The notes: generated from the letters alone by a model not told the origin. DNA of 64,000 nucleotides from RHLJ01 sp048058975 (GCA_048058975.1 JBLLNP010000007.1:186001-250000); one strand, 5' to 3'. Counted from the first letter of the stretch, positions 52,037-60,935 are shown. A program made the numbers and translations.

Positions 52037-52139
52037 ATAATATCCGAATCAGGAATGCAATAGTCTTGAAATTAATTTTTGAAAAGAGGTAGAAGGATGC
52101 TGGGCAACAAATTAGGGATCACGCAGCGGGGCTACATGA

Positions 52140-52163
52140 CTAGGAGAAACGCTTATAAGGCAT
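52140..52163 (-). other. Possible degenerate attC half-site
   Basis: Just after the stop of the 393-residue gene, the minus strand reads GCCTTATAAGCGTTTC. The AAGCGTTT octamer is shared with the attC at 53370 and is likewise placed a few bases after a stop codon. The second half was not found, so this may be a deleted site or chance. Confidence 0.3.
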
Positions 52164-52166
52164 TTA

Positions 52167-53348
52167 TTATAGTAATTTTTGTCTAGTATTAATTTTTCTT
52201 GAATATCTTCCTAAGCGTGGAATGTTCCTCTTTTTCCTAGATGTGTATTGTTCAAAAGTGACATCACATGTGATATAACCATCTTTTAAAGCATTTAATG
52301 CTGATGAAAAATCATCAGAAACAGGGTTTGCAGAAACAAATGTAATTTTTTGAGTTTCCCCGGGGCCAATAGAAATAATTTTTAATTGTGACTCAAAACT
52401 TGATAATCTGTCTTTTAAGTCTGGGGACCACTCCCTCAACCTAGTAGCGTTGTCGTTAATTATTACTGAAATTTTTTGTTGATCGACATTTTCGTCAAAG
52501 TCGACCATTTTTAATGCAATATCTCCAGATTCATCTATTGTAAGAGAGCATTGTGTCGATAGAAACGCAGATGTTTTGCCAGTATTCGTCAATATTAATT
52601 TTGTGGTTAAATAAAATTTCTCAGTCTGTAATTTTTTAAATTCTTCCCTTAGACTATTAAGTCTCAAAATCAAATTCTCACAATAAGCCTTTGCATTTTC
52701 TAAATATATTCTAGTTACGTCAACATCACAATGTGCTAAACCGTTTATAAAAGGCATTCTTTTTTGATTAATCGAAATATCACCATGAGAACTTCCTAAT
52801 AATGACCTTATAAATCCTCCTAATTCTAGATATATAAATTCACAAGGAGTTCCGTCAATATTTTTTGGAACTTTTAGAATATCAAATACTTTATTTTCTT
52901 CATTAAAATTAAAATCAATTTTAATAGGGTTTAGTAAAAGTGAGTTCGAAATAATTGCTATTAGCGAATTATTAATTGCAATTTCAAATACTATATCCTC
53001 AATCTTCTCAATAGATATTTCCTTCAAAATTGTATTAATTTTCTCCAGATCTAGTTCTGCTAATTTTTGCTCTTCAATAATTTGAAGAATTGACATTTCA
53101 ATATGGTATTCATTGGTAAAACTATCATCGTGTTTTACATATAGAGTACCGTGCTTTATTAGCTTTTCCTTCAATAAAAAAGGCACTGGTATAGTATTAT
53201 GGTATTTATTTGTACTTCTAGTAAGATCAATTTGTGAAATTGCAGCATCTACATTAGGGTAGTTAAAGAACCGCTTTATGGATTCATTAATTAAAGCAGT
53301 AAATACAATTCCAAGTATGAAGTATCCAGATTGAAATATTAAATCCAT
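52167..53348 (-). CDS. Hypothetical membrane-anchored protein, cassette-borne
   Basis: 393 residues: one N-terminal transmembrane helix (LIFQSGYFILGIVFTALIN), then a soluble region of mixed structure (FNYPNVDAAISQIDLT, EFIYLELGGFIRSLLGSSHGD) and a C-terminal beta-rich part (LTTKLILTNTGKTSAFLSTQCSLTID ... IISIGPGETQKITFVSAN) reminiscent of an immunoglobulin-like fold. No family recognised. GC is clearly lower than the neighbours. Its start is about 21 bp past a GTTAGGC attC end, as in integron cassettes. Function unknown. Confidence 0.7.
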   Translation of the reverse strand: MDLIFQSGYFILGIVFTALINESIKRFFNYPNVDAAISQIDLTRSTNKYHNTIPVPFLLKEKLIKHGTLYVKHDDSFTNEYHIEMSILQIIEEQKLAELDLEKINTILKEISIEKIEDIVFEIAINNSLIAIISNSLLLNPIKIDFNFNEENKVFDILKVPKNIDGTPCEFIYLELGGFIRSLLGSSHGDISINQKRMPFINGLAHCDVDVTRIYLENAKAYCENLILRLNSLREEFKKLQTEKFYLTTKLILTNTGKTSAFLSTQCSLTIDESGDIALKMVDFDENVDQQKISVIINDNATRLREWSPDLKDRLSSFESQLKIISIGPGETQKITFVSANPVSDDFSSALNALKDGYITCDVTFEQYTSRKKRNIPRLGRYSRKINTRQKLL

Positions 53349-53369
53349 AAATCAAAAATTAAAGTTGGC

Positions 53370-53516
53370 GCCTAACGATCCTGCGTTTAAGCGGCGCATG
53401 TTTTCAGTTTTAGTTGAAGTAACTGATTTATTTTATTGCTTACAAGCTTTCAGTCGAACTCAACCGAAGCCTGTGCTGAACTCGTTTCAGTATCCGCTTA
53501 AAACGCTTGTTATTTG
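53370..53516 (-). other. Integron attC-like recombination site
   Basis: On the minus strand the site begins two bases after the stop of the 73-residue gene with ACAAATAACAAGCGTTTTAAGCGG and ends CCGCTTAAACGC...GTTAGGC. GCGTTTTAAGCGG (53494-53506) pairs with CCGCTTAAACGC (53383-53394) with one extra unpaired base, the hallmark of folded attC sites. GTTAGGC is the canonical GTTRRRY core end; the opposite core AAATAAC is weak. Length about 147 bp, within the range of long attC sites. A gene starts right behind it. Confidence 0.7.
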
Positions 53517-53517
53517 T

Positions 53518-53739
53518 TTAATTTTGTTGCTTAAAAGATAATTGTCTAACACGTGTAATATTTTTGAAAACTGCAATTTCACCTAGTATTAGTATAAAAT
53601 CTGTATACAATCTTGCTAAGATCGCGAATTGCGAATATTCAGAAATAGAAGAAGAAAGGTGCCAAATTTCTAATGCTGTTATCACTACTAAAATTAAAAC
53701 AGCACCAAGTTTATGATTAGGAGCAATTCTTCCTGGCAT
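53518..53739 (-). CDS. Small two-TM protein, cassette-borne
   Basis: 73 residues, MPGRIAPNHKLGAVLILVVITALEIW and a second helix (LARLYTDFILILGEIAVF). No family. The stop lies two bases before the attC site, a typical cassette arrangement. A second frame with hydrophobic segments overlaps its start (53700-53890), so it may be the 3' part of a frameshifted longer protein. Confidence 0.5.
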   Translation of the reverse strand: MPGRIAPNHKLGAVLILVVITALEIWHLSSSISEYSQFAILARLYTDFILILGEIAVFKNITRVRQLSFKQQN

Positions 53740-53884
53740 ATATGTTGTGAAAATAAAAAAATAAAACTAAGAATTAGTAAAAGAGATACAGAGAAATACC
53801 AAAGCATATTTTCTGCAATCACCATTGTTACTGTTTGAGCAATTGCAGTTAAAATAGCGGCAAGTGGTAAGAAGAAAATCCAGC
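53693..53884 (-). CDS. Overlapping hydrophobic frame, possibly the 5' part of the same cassette gene
   Basis: In another frame than the 73-residue gene, the minus strand encodes WIFFLPLAAILTAIAQTV, then MLWYFSVSLLLILSFIFLF, ending about 53693; no ATG precedes the first helix, only internal ones. It begins just after the GTTATGT attC-like end at 53920. Either it uses a rare start, or a frameshift separates it from the next gene. Boundaries are approximate. Confidence 0.25.
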
Positions 53885-53919
53885 GTATTATTTTTAAAAA
53901 AATAGTTCTTGGTTAAAAC

Positions 53920-53960
53920 ACATAACGACCCGGCGTTTAACCTGCCTGCGGTAGGCAGGG
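53920..53960 (-). other. Partial attC-like site
   Basis: The minus strand reads ...GGTTAAACGCCGGGTCGTTATGT, matching the end of the attC at 53370 (GGCGTTTAA and TAACGA-CC-GCGTTTAA in shared form). Its partner arm is not found toward metK; instead a CCTGCCTGCGGTAGGCAGG palindrome follows at 53941-53959. It looks like the broken end of a cassette array. Confidence 0.5.
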
Positions 53961-54022
53961 CGGAGCAGGGATTAAGATTTAGTTGAATTAGCCAAATTAA
54001 TTACTTAGAAACAAGCACAAAC

Positions 54023-54048
54023 AAAAAAGGCAGTCAACGACTGCCTTT
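54023..54048 (-). terminator. Rho-independent terminator of metK
   Basis: AAAGGCAGTC and GACTGCCTTT form a perfect 10-bp stem around GTT, with a T-run on the minus strand, 9 bp past the metK stop. Confidence 0.9.
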
Positions 54049-54056
54049 GGATCAAA

Positions 54057-55181
54057 TCAGGAGAGCAGATCCACAAAATCGAGTTTTTCCCAGGGGAATT
54101 CATCGCGGCCAAAATGTCCATAAGCGGCTGTTGGGCGGTAAATGGGTCTTAGTAAATCAAAGCGAGTGATAATTCCTTTCGGAGTACAATCAAAGGTTTT
54201 GGCAACAAGCTCGGCTAGTTCATTATCGCTTTTAACTCCGGTTCCATACGAATTCACATTTATGGAAACAGGCTCGGCAACTCCTATCGCATAAGCCAAT
54301 TGTACCAGGCACTCCTCTGCAAGTCCTGCGGCAACCAGATTTTTAGCAATATGTCGGGCAGCATAAGCAGCGCTGCGATCTACTTTAGAAGGATCTTTCC
54401 CGGAGAAAGCTCCGCCGCCATGAGCGCCAAAACCGCCGTAGGTATCTACAATAATTTTTCGTCCGGTAAGCCCGGCATCACCATGTGGGCCACCAATTAC
54501 AAACTTCCCTGTTGGGTTAATATGATATTTGGTTTCAGCATCAATCAGTTCAGAAGGAATCACGTTCTTGATCAAAATATTTTTGACATCCTCGTGAATC
54601 TGGGGCTGATCAACATCCGCATCGTGTTGCGTAGAAAGCACAATGGTATCAATTCTGGATGGTTTTCCATCATTGTCATACTCAATGGTAACCTGGCTTT
54701 TACTATCCGGTCCCAGATAGGGCATCAAGTCGGTGTTCTTGCGAATGCGAGCGAGTTCTTTCAACAGGCTGTGCGAGTACTGAAGCGGCATCGGCATATA
54801 TTCAGGGGTCTCCTTGGTAGCGTAACCGAACATCATCCCCTGATCACCGGCACCATCTCTATCGACACCCATCGCGATATCCGGACTTTGAGTATGTATC
54901 GCTGAAAGCACGCCACAACTGTCGGCATCAAATCGATATGAAGCCTTGGTGTAGCCGATGTCTCGGATCACTTCCCGTACGATTTCTTTTACATCAACAT
55001 AGGCTTCGGTAGTTACTTCTCCGGCAACAACTGCCAGACCAGTAGTAACTAAGGTTTCAACTGCAACACGGGATTTCGGATCTTCGGCTAACAAGGCATC
55101 TAAAATAGCGTCAGAAATTTGATCGGAAACTTTATCCGGATGTCCCTCAGAGACAGATTCAGAGGTAAATAAATTTTTCAT
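54057..55181 (-). CDS. metK: S-adenosylmethionine synthetase
   Basis: 374 residues from the ATG at 55181 (MKNLFTSESVSEGHPDKVSDQISDAILDAL); a longer frame to 55307 adds 42 unrelated residues. Motifs GDQGMMFGYA, GPHGDAGLTGRKIIVDTYGG and GGGAFSGKDPSKVDRSAAYAARHIAKNLVAAG mark MetK, with the ATP/Met-binding aspartates and the K+ site. It makes SAM from methionine and ATP. A good terminator follows at 54023. I see no SAM-riboswitch fold in the 135 bp upstream, though it contains a TCATTCTCAGGATGA hairpin. Confidence 0.97.
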   Translation of the reverse strand: MKNLFTSESVSEGHPDKVSDQISDAILDALLAEDPKSRVAVETLVTTGLAVVAGEVTTEAYVDVKEIVREVIRDIGYTKASYRFDADSCGVLSAIHTQSPDIAMGVDRDGAGDQGMMFGYATKETPEYMPMPLQYSHSLLKELARIRKNTDLMPYLGPDSKSQVTIEYDNDGKPSRIDTIVLSTQHDADVDQPQIHEDVKNILIKNVIPSELIDAETKYHINPTGKFVIGGPHGDAGLTGRKIIVDTYGGFGAHGGGAFSGKDPSKVDRSAAYAARHIAKNLVAAGLAEECLVQLAYAIGVAEPVSINVNSYGTGVKSDNELAELVAKTFDCTPKGIITRFDLLRPIYRPTAAYGHFGRDEFPWEKLDFVDLLS

Positions 55182-55316
55182 GTATAGTAAATCTAATAAG
55201 GTACTTTCGGTTACGAAAAGAGCGCTAAAGGTAAGAAGAATTGAAAATAAAACAGGGTTAATTTTTTGAATGACTACGAAACGGCTCGTCATTCTCAGGA
55301 TGATCAACGATGAGAG

Positions 55317-56327
55317 TCAATCAAAAAGAGTACTATCTCCAGATGTGGAAAGTCCCAAATATTGATACGCTTTTGCGGTAGCTACCCTACCCTTTGGTGT
55401 GCGCTGTAAAAAACCTTCCTTAATCAGGTAAGGCTCATATACTTCTTCAATCGTACCTTTGTCTTCCCCAACCGCGACACCTAACGTGCTCAAACCAACC
55501 GGCCCCCCTTTATAATTTTCAATAATGGCACGAAGCATTCGTACATCCATCTCATCCAGGCCGTTGGAATCTACATCTAGGGCATTCAAAGCTTTATCAG
55601 CAATTTTTTGATCGATAGTGTCCAGGCCATCTACCTGGGCAAAGTCCCGCGTTCTGCGAAGGAGCTTGTTCACAATTCTTGGAGTGCCCCTGCTTCTACT
55701 CGCGATTTCATGCGCCCCCTCTTCTGTAATTCCAAAGCCCATAATGTGCGCGGAACGAAGCGCGATACGTTGAAGTAATTCTACATCGTAATAATCCAAT
55801 CGCATATCAATTCCAAAACGGGCGCGAAGTGGTGCTGTGAGCATCCCTTTTCGGGTTGTAGCTCCAACCAAAGTAAAATGATTTAGCTCAATCTGGATGC
55901 TACGGGCATTCGGGCCGGAATCAATTACGATATCCAGCTTGAAATCTTCCATGGCTGAGTACAGGTATTCTTCAATAACCGGATTTAGCCGATGTATTTC
56001 ATCAATAAACAGAACATCTCCCTCTTCCAGATTGGTGAGCATTCCCGCCAAATCACCGGGTTTTTCAAGAACGGGCCCGGTTGTTGGGCGTATGTTTACA
56101 CCCATTTCCTGCGCTATAATGTAAGAAAGGGTAGTTTTCCCAAGCCCGGGAGGCCCGGAGAGGATCACGTGATCTAATGCGTCGCCTCGTTGGCGGGCTG
56201 CTTTTATAAATACATTGAGGTTCGAAATGGCTTTATGCTGACCAATAAATTCCCCAAGATTAGACGGGCGTACCGTTTGCTCAAAGGCGTCTTCTTTTTC
56301 TGAGGGATTTAGTAAAGGATTTTGCAC
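55317..56327 (-). CDS. ruvB: Holliday junction branch migration ATPase RuvB
   Basis: 336 residues. N-terminal AAA+ domain with FIGQHKAISNLNVFI, Walker A GPPGLGKTT (about 58-66), Walker B LFIDEIHRLNPVIEE, sensor I GATTRKGMLTAPLRARFG, and a C-terminal winged helix (DMRMLRAIIENYKGGPVGLSTLGVAVGEDKGTIEEVYEPYLIKEGFLQRTPKGRVA). RuvB drives branch migration with RuvA. Immediate neighbours are metK and the divergent ppk1 gene; ruvA is not in the window. Confidence 0.97.
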   Translation of the reverse strand: MQNPLLNPSEKEDAFEQTVRPSNLGEFIGQHKAISNLNVFIKAARQRGDALDHVILSGPPGLGKTTLSYIIAQEMGVNIRPTTGPVLEKPGDLAGMLTNLEEGDVLFIDEIHRLNPVIEEYLYSAMEDFKLDIVIDSGPNARSIQIELNHFTLVGATTRKGMLTAPLRARFGIDMRLDYYDVELLQRIALRSAHIMGFGITEEGAHEIASRSRGTPRIVNKLLRRTRDFAQVDGLDTIDQKIADKALNALDVDSNGLDEMDVRMLRAIIENYKGGPVGLSTLGVAVGEDKGTIEEVYEPYLIKEGFLQRTPKGRVATAKAYQYLGLSTSGDSTLFD

Positions 56328-56416
56328 GAAAAAGGGTGCTAAGATGTTTACATTAACTTTAAAGAATTATAGTTAGTTTTCAACCTAATTGCGTATTCAA
56401 GTTTACCTCAGCGCTA

Positions 56417-58669
56417 ATGAAATTATCTTTATCTCCAGACGAGCTTGACTTTGACCCTATTGAGGAGCAGAAAAAGAGACGCGGAAAAAAATCGGCAAAC
56501 AAAAAAAAGAATGAAATTCTTAAAGAAAGAGGTCTGCACAAAGACCTTAGCTCCAGTAGTCTGAGGATCTTTGGAGATGAATTCTTCTTCAATTACGAGT
56601 TGAGCTGGTTGAAGTTTAACCACCGGGTTTTGGCCGAAGCCCACCTGGAAAAAAACAAACTCTTAGAGCGGGTAAAGTTTATAGGAATAGTATGCTCTAA
56701 TCTGGATGAGTTTTTTCAAAAGCGTGTAGGCGGACTGAAACGCCAACTACATGCAGGGGTAAAATCACTCTCTGTAGATGGAATGTCAGCAGCTGATCAG
56801 CTCAAGGCAATACGGCATGAAGTTCAGGGCATGATTGAAAATTACCGAGGGTGCTTCTTTAACGATTTGATGCCGTTGCTAGAAGAGGAAGGGATCAGCA
56901 TTAAACATTATAATGAGCTGACCGATTATCAAAAGAAGGTAAGCGATAACTTCTTTCTAAAGCAGATTTATCCAATAGTAACACCACTTGCCGTTGACGA
57001 ATCACACCCGTTTCCATTTATCTCCAATCAGAGTTTGTCATTTGCGGTAGAGCTTCAGAATCCTAAGAACAAGGAAAAATTCTTTGCAAGAGTTAAAATT
57101 CCGGCAAACCGACCCCGGTTTATAAAGGTTCACCGACGCGGAAACAGAATTGTATTAGTGCCTATTGAGGATCTGATCGAGACAAAAATGGAGACCTTCT
57201 TTCCGGGTATGAAAGTGCTTTCGGCTCATCTGTTCAGGGTAACCAGGAATGCCTCGTTAGAACGCGAGGAGGAAGAAGCAGATGATCTTCTTGAGGTGAT
57301 TGAAGATGAACTCAGGGAGCGTAAGTTCGCTCAGATTGTTCGACTGGAACTGGATGAGCAAACGCCCCATCATATCAAAAAATACCTGGTTAAGAACCTG
57401 AATATCAGCTGGAATGATGTATATGAAATGAATGGCACAATCGGATTGGTAGATGTATTCCAGATCGCAGGCCTGCCCGGTTTTGCCAGATTGAAATCCA
57501 GAAACTGGCTACCTGTATTACATCCTGCACTTAAGCACGAAGTGGATGAGGAAATTCCTAGTATTTTTTCGGTAATACGAAAAGGTGATTTCATGGTGCA
57601 TCATCCGTATCATAGTTTTGCCCTCTCTACCCAGCGGTTTATTGAAGAGGCTGCCAGAGACCCGAAAGTTCTGGCTATCAAACAAACCTTATACCGTACA
57701 TCCAAAGACTCTCCGCTTATGCACTCTTTGATGCAGGCAGCAGAAGATGGAAAGCAGGTGGCCGTTTTGGTGGAAATTAAAGCCCGTTTTGATGAAGAGC
57801 GAAATATTAACTGGGCGCAGCAACTGGAAAATTATGGCGTTCATGTTGCGTATGGAATTCCCGGTTTAAAAATTCATACCAAAGTAACCATGGTGGTACG
57901 TGAGGAAGAGGATGGACTTCGAACATACTGCCATATTGGAACGGGAAATTACCACCCTGATACCGCTCAGCTCTATGAAGATTTTGGATTGTTTACCTGC
58001 GATGAGATTATAGCATCGGATGTAACGGATATATTTAACCTACTTACAGGATATGCCCCTGATCAAACATTCGAAAAGCTATTTGTTGCTCCGAATCATA
58101 TGCGAAAACAGATGACGGACCTGATTGAGTTTGAGACGAATGAGGCGCGGAATGAAAGGCCATCCAGAATAATTGCAAAAATGAATAGCCTGGAAGACCC
58201 ATTCATTATTCAGAAATTATATGAAGCTTCCGAGGCGGGGGTTAAAATTGACCTGATAGTGCGTGGCGTTTGTCGGTTAATACCCGGAAAAAAGGGCTTA
58301 AGTGAAAATATAAAGGTACACTCGATTATTGGAAGGTTTTTGGAGCATTCAAGGATTTATTACTTCCTGAATGGAGGAAATCATATATATACCATAGGTT
58401 CGGCAGACTGGATGCACCGAAATCTGGATGCCAGGGTAGAGGCGATTACTCCGATTGAGAAAAACAGGCTCAAAAAATACCTTCAGTTTGTGATAAATGT
58501 TTATTTACAAGATAACCAGCAACGATGGACGCTTAACGAAGATGGTTCTTATACCAGAGTTGAAAAGAAGAAAGGAGAGCGAAAAGTGGCTACTCATAAA
58601 ATACTGATGAACCACATGAGGGATTCGGCCCGACCGATTCCTATGGAAAATGGAGATCTGCCCGGTTAA
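56417..58669 (+). CDS. ppk1: Polyphosphate kinase 1
   Basis: 750 residues, slightly longer than usual because of a basic N-terminal extension (KKRRGKKSANKKK). Motifs: NYELSWLKFNHRVLAEA, VKFIGIVCSNLDEFFQKRVGGLKRQ, KQTLYRTSKDSPLMHSLMQAAEDGKQVAVLVEIKARFDEERNINWAQQLENYGVHVAYG, LKIHTKVTMV, and the catalytic His in YCHIGTGNYHPDTAQLYEDFGLFT. PPK1 polymerises ATP terminal phosphate into polyphosphate reversibly. Membrane-associated. The gene is convergent with the TPR protein (4-bp overlap) and divergent from ruvB (89 bp). Confidence 0.96.
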   Translation: MKLSLSPDELDFDPIEEQKKRRGKKSANKKKNEILKERGLHKDLSSSSLRIFGDEFFFNYELSWLKFNHRVLAEAHLEKNKLLERVKFIGIVCSNLDEFFQKRVGGLKRQLHAGVKSLSVDGMSAADQLKAIRHEVQGMIENYRGCFFNDLMPLLEEEGISIKHYNELTDYQKKVSDNFFLKQIYPIVTPLAVDESHPFPFISNQSLSFAVELQNPKNKEKFFARVKIPANRPRFIKVHRRGNRIVLVPIEDLIETKMETFFPGMKVLSAHLFRVTRNASLEREEEEADDLLEVIEDELRERKFAQIVRLELDEQTPHHIKKYLVKNLNISWNDVYEMNGTIGLVDVFQIAGLPGFARLKSRNWLPVLHPALKHEVDEEIPSIFSVIRKGDFMVHHPYHSFALSTQRFIEEAARDPKVLAIKQTLYRTSKDSPLMHSLMQAAEDGKQVAVLVEIKARFDEERNINWAQQLENYGVHVAYGIPGLKIHTKVTMVVREEEDGLRTYCHIGTGNYHPDTAQLYEDFGLFTCDEIIASDVTDIFNLLTGYAPDQTFEKLFVAPNHMRKQMTDLIEFETNEARNERPSRIIAKMNSLEDPFIIQKLYEASEAGVKIDLIVRGVCRLIPGKKGLSENIKVHSIIGRFLEHSRIYYFLNGGNHIYTIGSADWMHRNLDARVEAITPIEKNRLKKYLQFVINVYLQDNQQRWTLNEDGSYTRVEKKKGERKVATHKILMNHMRDSARPIPMENGDLPG

Positions 58670-59466
58670 TTTTCCTGTTGGTTTTCAAAATCTTCGTAAT
58701 CAACATAGCCAAGATCATAGTTTAGCTTCTGTAGCAAGAGAAATGCCGGCTTTCTGAAAACCCCGTCTAATGAATAGGCATTAAAAACAGAAACACGTGC
58801 TTCTTCCAGTTCTCCAAGATTAACAAGAGCATTTCCTTTATACCAATGAGCCTTTTCTTCAATCATGCGGCTATCCAAAACCCGGGCAAGTGCTGCATCG
58901 AAGGACTGTACCGAAGATTCATATTCCCCTTCATTATATTGCAAAATGCCTTTATTAGTAAAAGCTTTTGATCCGTAAGGCTCGGTATCATAGTTTTCAA
59001 TTACTTCGTTGTAGAGGGCAAGAGCTTGTCGAGTATTTCCAGAAATAAAAGCACTAAAGCCAAGATTTAGCAGAGAATCTGCTTTTACAACCACCATTTC
59101 TTTGGCGCGAACACCATCACCGGTTTCAATTTGGTCAGGTGCAATAGTATTAGTAACAAACTGATTTAGTTCTGTTTTTGTGTCAACCTGAAATAACTGA
59201 ATGGTGGCAACTATCAACAAAACAGCCGCAGCCGCAGCGTGCCAGGTCCACCGAGGGAGTGTAGTTATTTTAGCGCGCTTAGTTTCTGGGGCAGACTGAA
59301 AACCTTCTTCTATTAGTTGCTTTATTCCAACCTCAAGTTCAAGTTGATCGATTAATTCCGGGTTTCTGGCAAACTCAACCCAAAGCTCTGTTATCTCCTC
59401 CTCCGAAAGCAAGCCTTTTACATAGGAATCAATTCTTTTCTGTATGTCTTTATTATTCTCTTCCAT
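58666..59466 (-). CDS. Membrane-anchored TPR protein, probable anti-sigma factor
   Basis: 266 residues: a cytoplasmic N-terminal helical part (ENNKDIQKRIDSYVKGLLSEEEITELWVEFARNPELIDQLELEVGIKQLIEEG), one transmembrane helix (WHAAAAAVLLIVATIQLF, about 88-105), and a periplasmic TPR-like C-terminus (LLNLGFSAFISGNTRQALALYNEVIENYD and two more). Its position behind an ECF sigma gene and its topology (cytoplasm-TM-sensor) fit an anti-sigma factor, though no classical zinc anti-sigma motif is present. It is preceded by an inverted repeat at 59483. Confidence 0.7.
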   Translation of the reverse strand: MEENNKDIQKRIDSYVKGLLSEEEITELWVEFARNPELIDQLELEVGIKQLIEEGFQSAPETKRAKITTLPRWTWHAAAAAVLLIVATIQLFQVDTKTELNQFVTNTIAPDQIETGDGVRAKEMVVVKADSLLNLGFSAFISGNTRQALALYNEVIENYDTEPYGSKAFTNKGILQYNEGEYESSVQSFDAALARVLDSRMIEEKAHWYKGNALVNLGELEEARVSVFNAYSLDGVFRKPAFLLLQKLNYDLGYVDYEDFENQQEN

Positions 59467-59482
59467 AATTTTCTAGTCACTC

Positions 59483-59506
59483 AGCATGTATTTTACGATA
59501 CATGCT
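59483..59506. repeat. Perfect inverted repeat between sigma and TPR genes
   Basis: AGCATGTAT (59483-59491) and ATACATGCT (59498-59506) around TTTACG. In the 75-bp gap between the sigma-factor stop and the TPR-gene start, without a T-run. It may uncouple expression of the two genes as an attenuator, processing site or operator. Confidence 0.6.
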
Positions 59507-59541
59507 GTTATGTAAGACCGGTGAGAAAACAACTCCTTACA

Positions 59542-60132
59542 TTAAAATGTTAATTTTTTTTCGCAGCAATCTTTTAGCAGTTTTAAAATTCGGTGTTTTT
59601 TTGTCCATGCGTTGCTTACAGAGATTCCAAAATGTTCTGCTACCACGGCGGTTTCGTCTCCGGGATTTTGAAACCAATAGGTTATATACTCCTTAAACTT
59701 TGGCTTTAGTTCGTTAAGGCACTTCCTTAAAACCCCCATTTTTTCTTCATCAAGAAGACGATGTAGTTGGTCACCTTCCTGAGAATGACTTTCAGGAACC
59801 TCATCATAAGTTGGTTCTTTAATTTTTGCCCGGTTTTTTAAATAGTCATTCTTTGCTGTAGTGAAAAGATAGTAGATAATAGAATCGGGGTTGTTAAGCT
59901 GATCGGATTTAATCTTTTCAGTAACAAGCATCAGGGTGTTCTGGACGGTGTCTTCGGCATCAGCAAGCGAAGCGCCCATACGAACTTTAAGGAATTTGAT
60001 AAGAACAGCTGTAATAACAGACACCGTAGATTCCAGCTCCCCGGCATCGTTATTTTGCACAGCATATACAAACCTTGAGTAGTCCATGTCCTTATTTTTC
60101 CTTTTTTCAGCAAAGACTAAAATAACATTCAT
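59542..60132 (-). CDS. ECF-type RNA polymerase sigma factor
   Basis: 196 residues (or 181 from Met 16 at 60087, MDYSRFVYAVQNNDAGELE). Region 2: AVLIKFLKVRMGASLADAEDTVQNTLMLVTEKIKSDQLNNPDSIIYYLFTTAKNDYLKNRA. Region 4: LNELKPKFKEYITYWFQNPGDETAVVAEHFGISVSNAWTKKHRILKLLKDCCEKKL. Domain order and length fit an ECF sigma factor. It directs transcription of an unknown regulon; the downstream membrane TPR protein is the likely anti-sigma partner. Divergent from scpA, 50 bp apart. Confidence 0.88.
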   Translation of the reverse strand: MNVILVFAEKRKNKDMDYSRFVYAVQNNDAGELESTVSVITAVLIKFLKVRMGASLADAEDTVQNTLMLVTEKIKSDQLNNPDSIIYYLFTTAKNDYLKNRAKIKEPTYDEVPESHSQEGDQLHRLLDEEKMGVLRKCLNELKPKFKEYITYWFQNPGDETAVVAEHFGISVSNAWTKKHRILKLLKDCCEKKLTF

Positions 60133-60182
60133 TGGGCAAAAGAAAATAAAGAAATTGTGTTTCGAACGATGTAGTTTTAAGC

Positions 60183-60923
60183 ATGTACCGAGTTCAGCTA
60201 AATAACTTTGAGGGCCCTTTAGACCTTCTCCTTTTTTTCATTAAAAGAGATGAGCTTGATATCTACGATATCCCAATTTCATACATTACTGAGCAGTTTC
60301 TGGAGTTCGTTCATTTGATGGAAGAGCTCGATTTGGATATAGCCAGTGAATTTGTGTTCATGGCAAGCATGCTGATGTCTATTAAAGCAAAGATGATGCT
60401 CCCGCGTGAGGATTCTGATGAAGAAGAACTGGATGAAACAGATCCCAGATACGAACTGGTACAACGGCTTCTGGAATATAAACGCTATAAAGAAATGGCG
60501 GAGAAAATGGCCGATATTGACGAAGAAACACGGAAGAGATACACCCGTGGCTATAATGATGAAGATACAGTAGAGAAGCAGGCTACGGGAGAAGCGCTTA
60601 AAGATGTAACTCTTTTTGATTTGATTTCAGCTTTTCGAAAAGTTCTTACAGATATAGAGCGAAATAACATTGTTCACAAGATAGAAAAGGTAGAGGCTAC
60701 AATTGAAGAGCAAGCGGAATTCGTACTTATTACACTCCAGAAAACCGGGCGGCAATCATTCCGGCAGCTTTGCAGCGCAATTAAAAACAGAGTTGTGCTA
60801 GTAGTAACATTTCTGTCTGTTTTAGAAATGATAAAAGAGCAACAAATAAATTTGTTTCTCGAAGAAGACCCCACTGAATTTTACCTGGATCTTAAGCCCG
60901 TCGATGAAATCATCGGCGCATAA
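60183..60923 (+). CDS. scpA: Segregation and condensation protein A
   Basis: 246 residues: YRVQLNNFEGPLDLLLFFIKRDELDIYDIPISYITEQFLEF at the N-terminus is the ScpA signature, followed by acidic middle and a C-terminal winged-helix segment (FLSVLEMIKEQQINLFLEEDPTEFYL). ScpA is the kleisin subunit of the SMC condensin complex that organises and segregates chromosomes. scpB is not present nearby; the next gene (M28 peptidase) follows after 12 bp and may share its transcript. Confidence 0.95.
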   Translation: MYRVQLNNFEGPLDLLLFFIKRDELDIYDIPISYITEQFLEFVHLMEELDLDIASEFVFMASMLMSIKAKMMLPREDSDEEELDETDPRYELVQRLLEYKRYKEMAEKMADIDEETRKRYTRGYNDEDTVEKQATGEALKDVTLFDLISAFRKVLTDIERNNIVHKIEKVEATIEEQAEFVLITLQKTGRQSFRQLCSAIKNRVVLVVTFLSVLEMIKEQQINLFLEEDPTEFYLDLKPVDEIIGA

Positions 60924-60935
60924 AACTGTTTAATT

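Noticed and set aside
55182..55316. SAM riboswitch upstream of metK
   Set aside because: I could not fold a SAM-I, SAM-II or SAM-III consensus; only a short TCATTCTCAGGATGA hairpin and AT-rich leader are visible.
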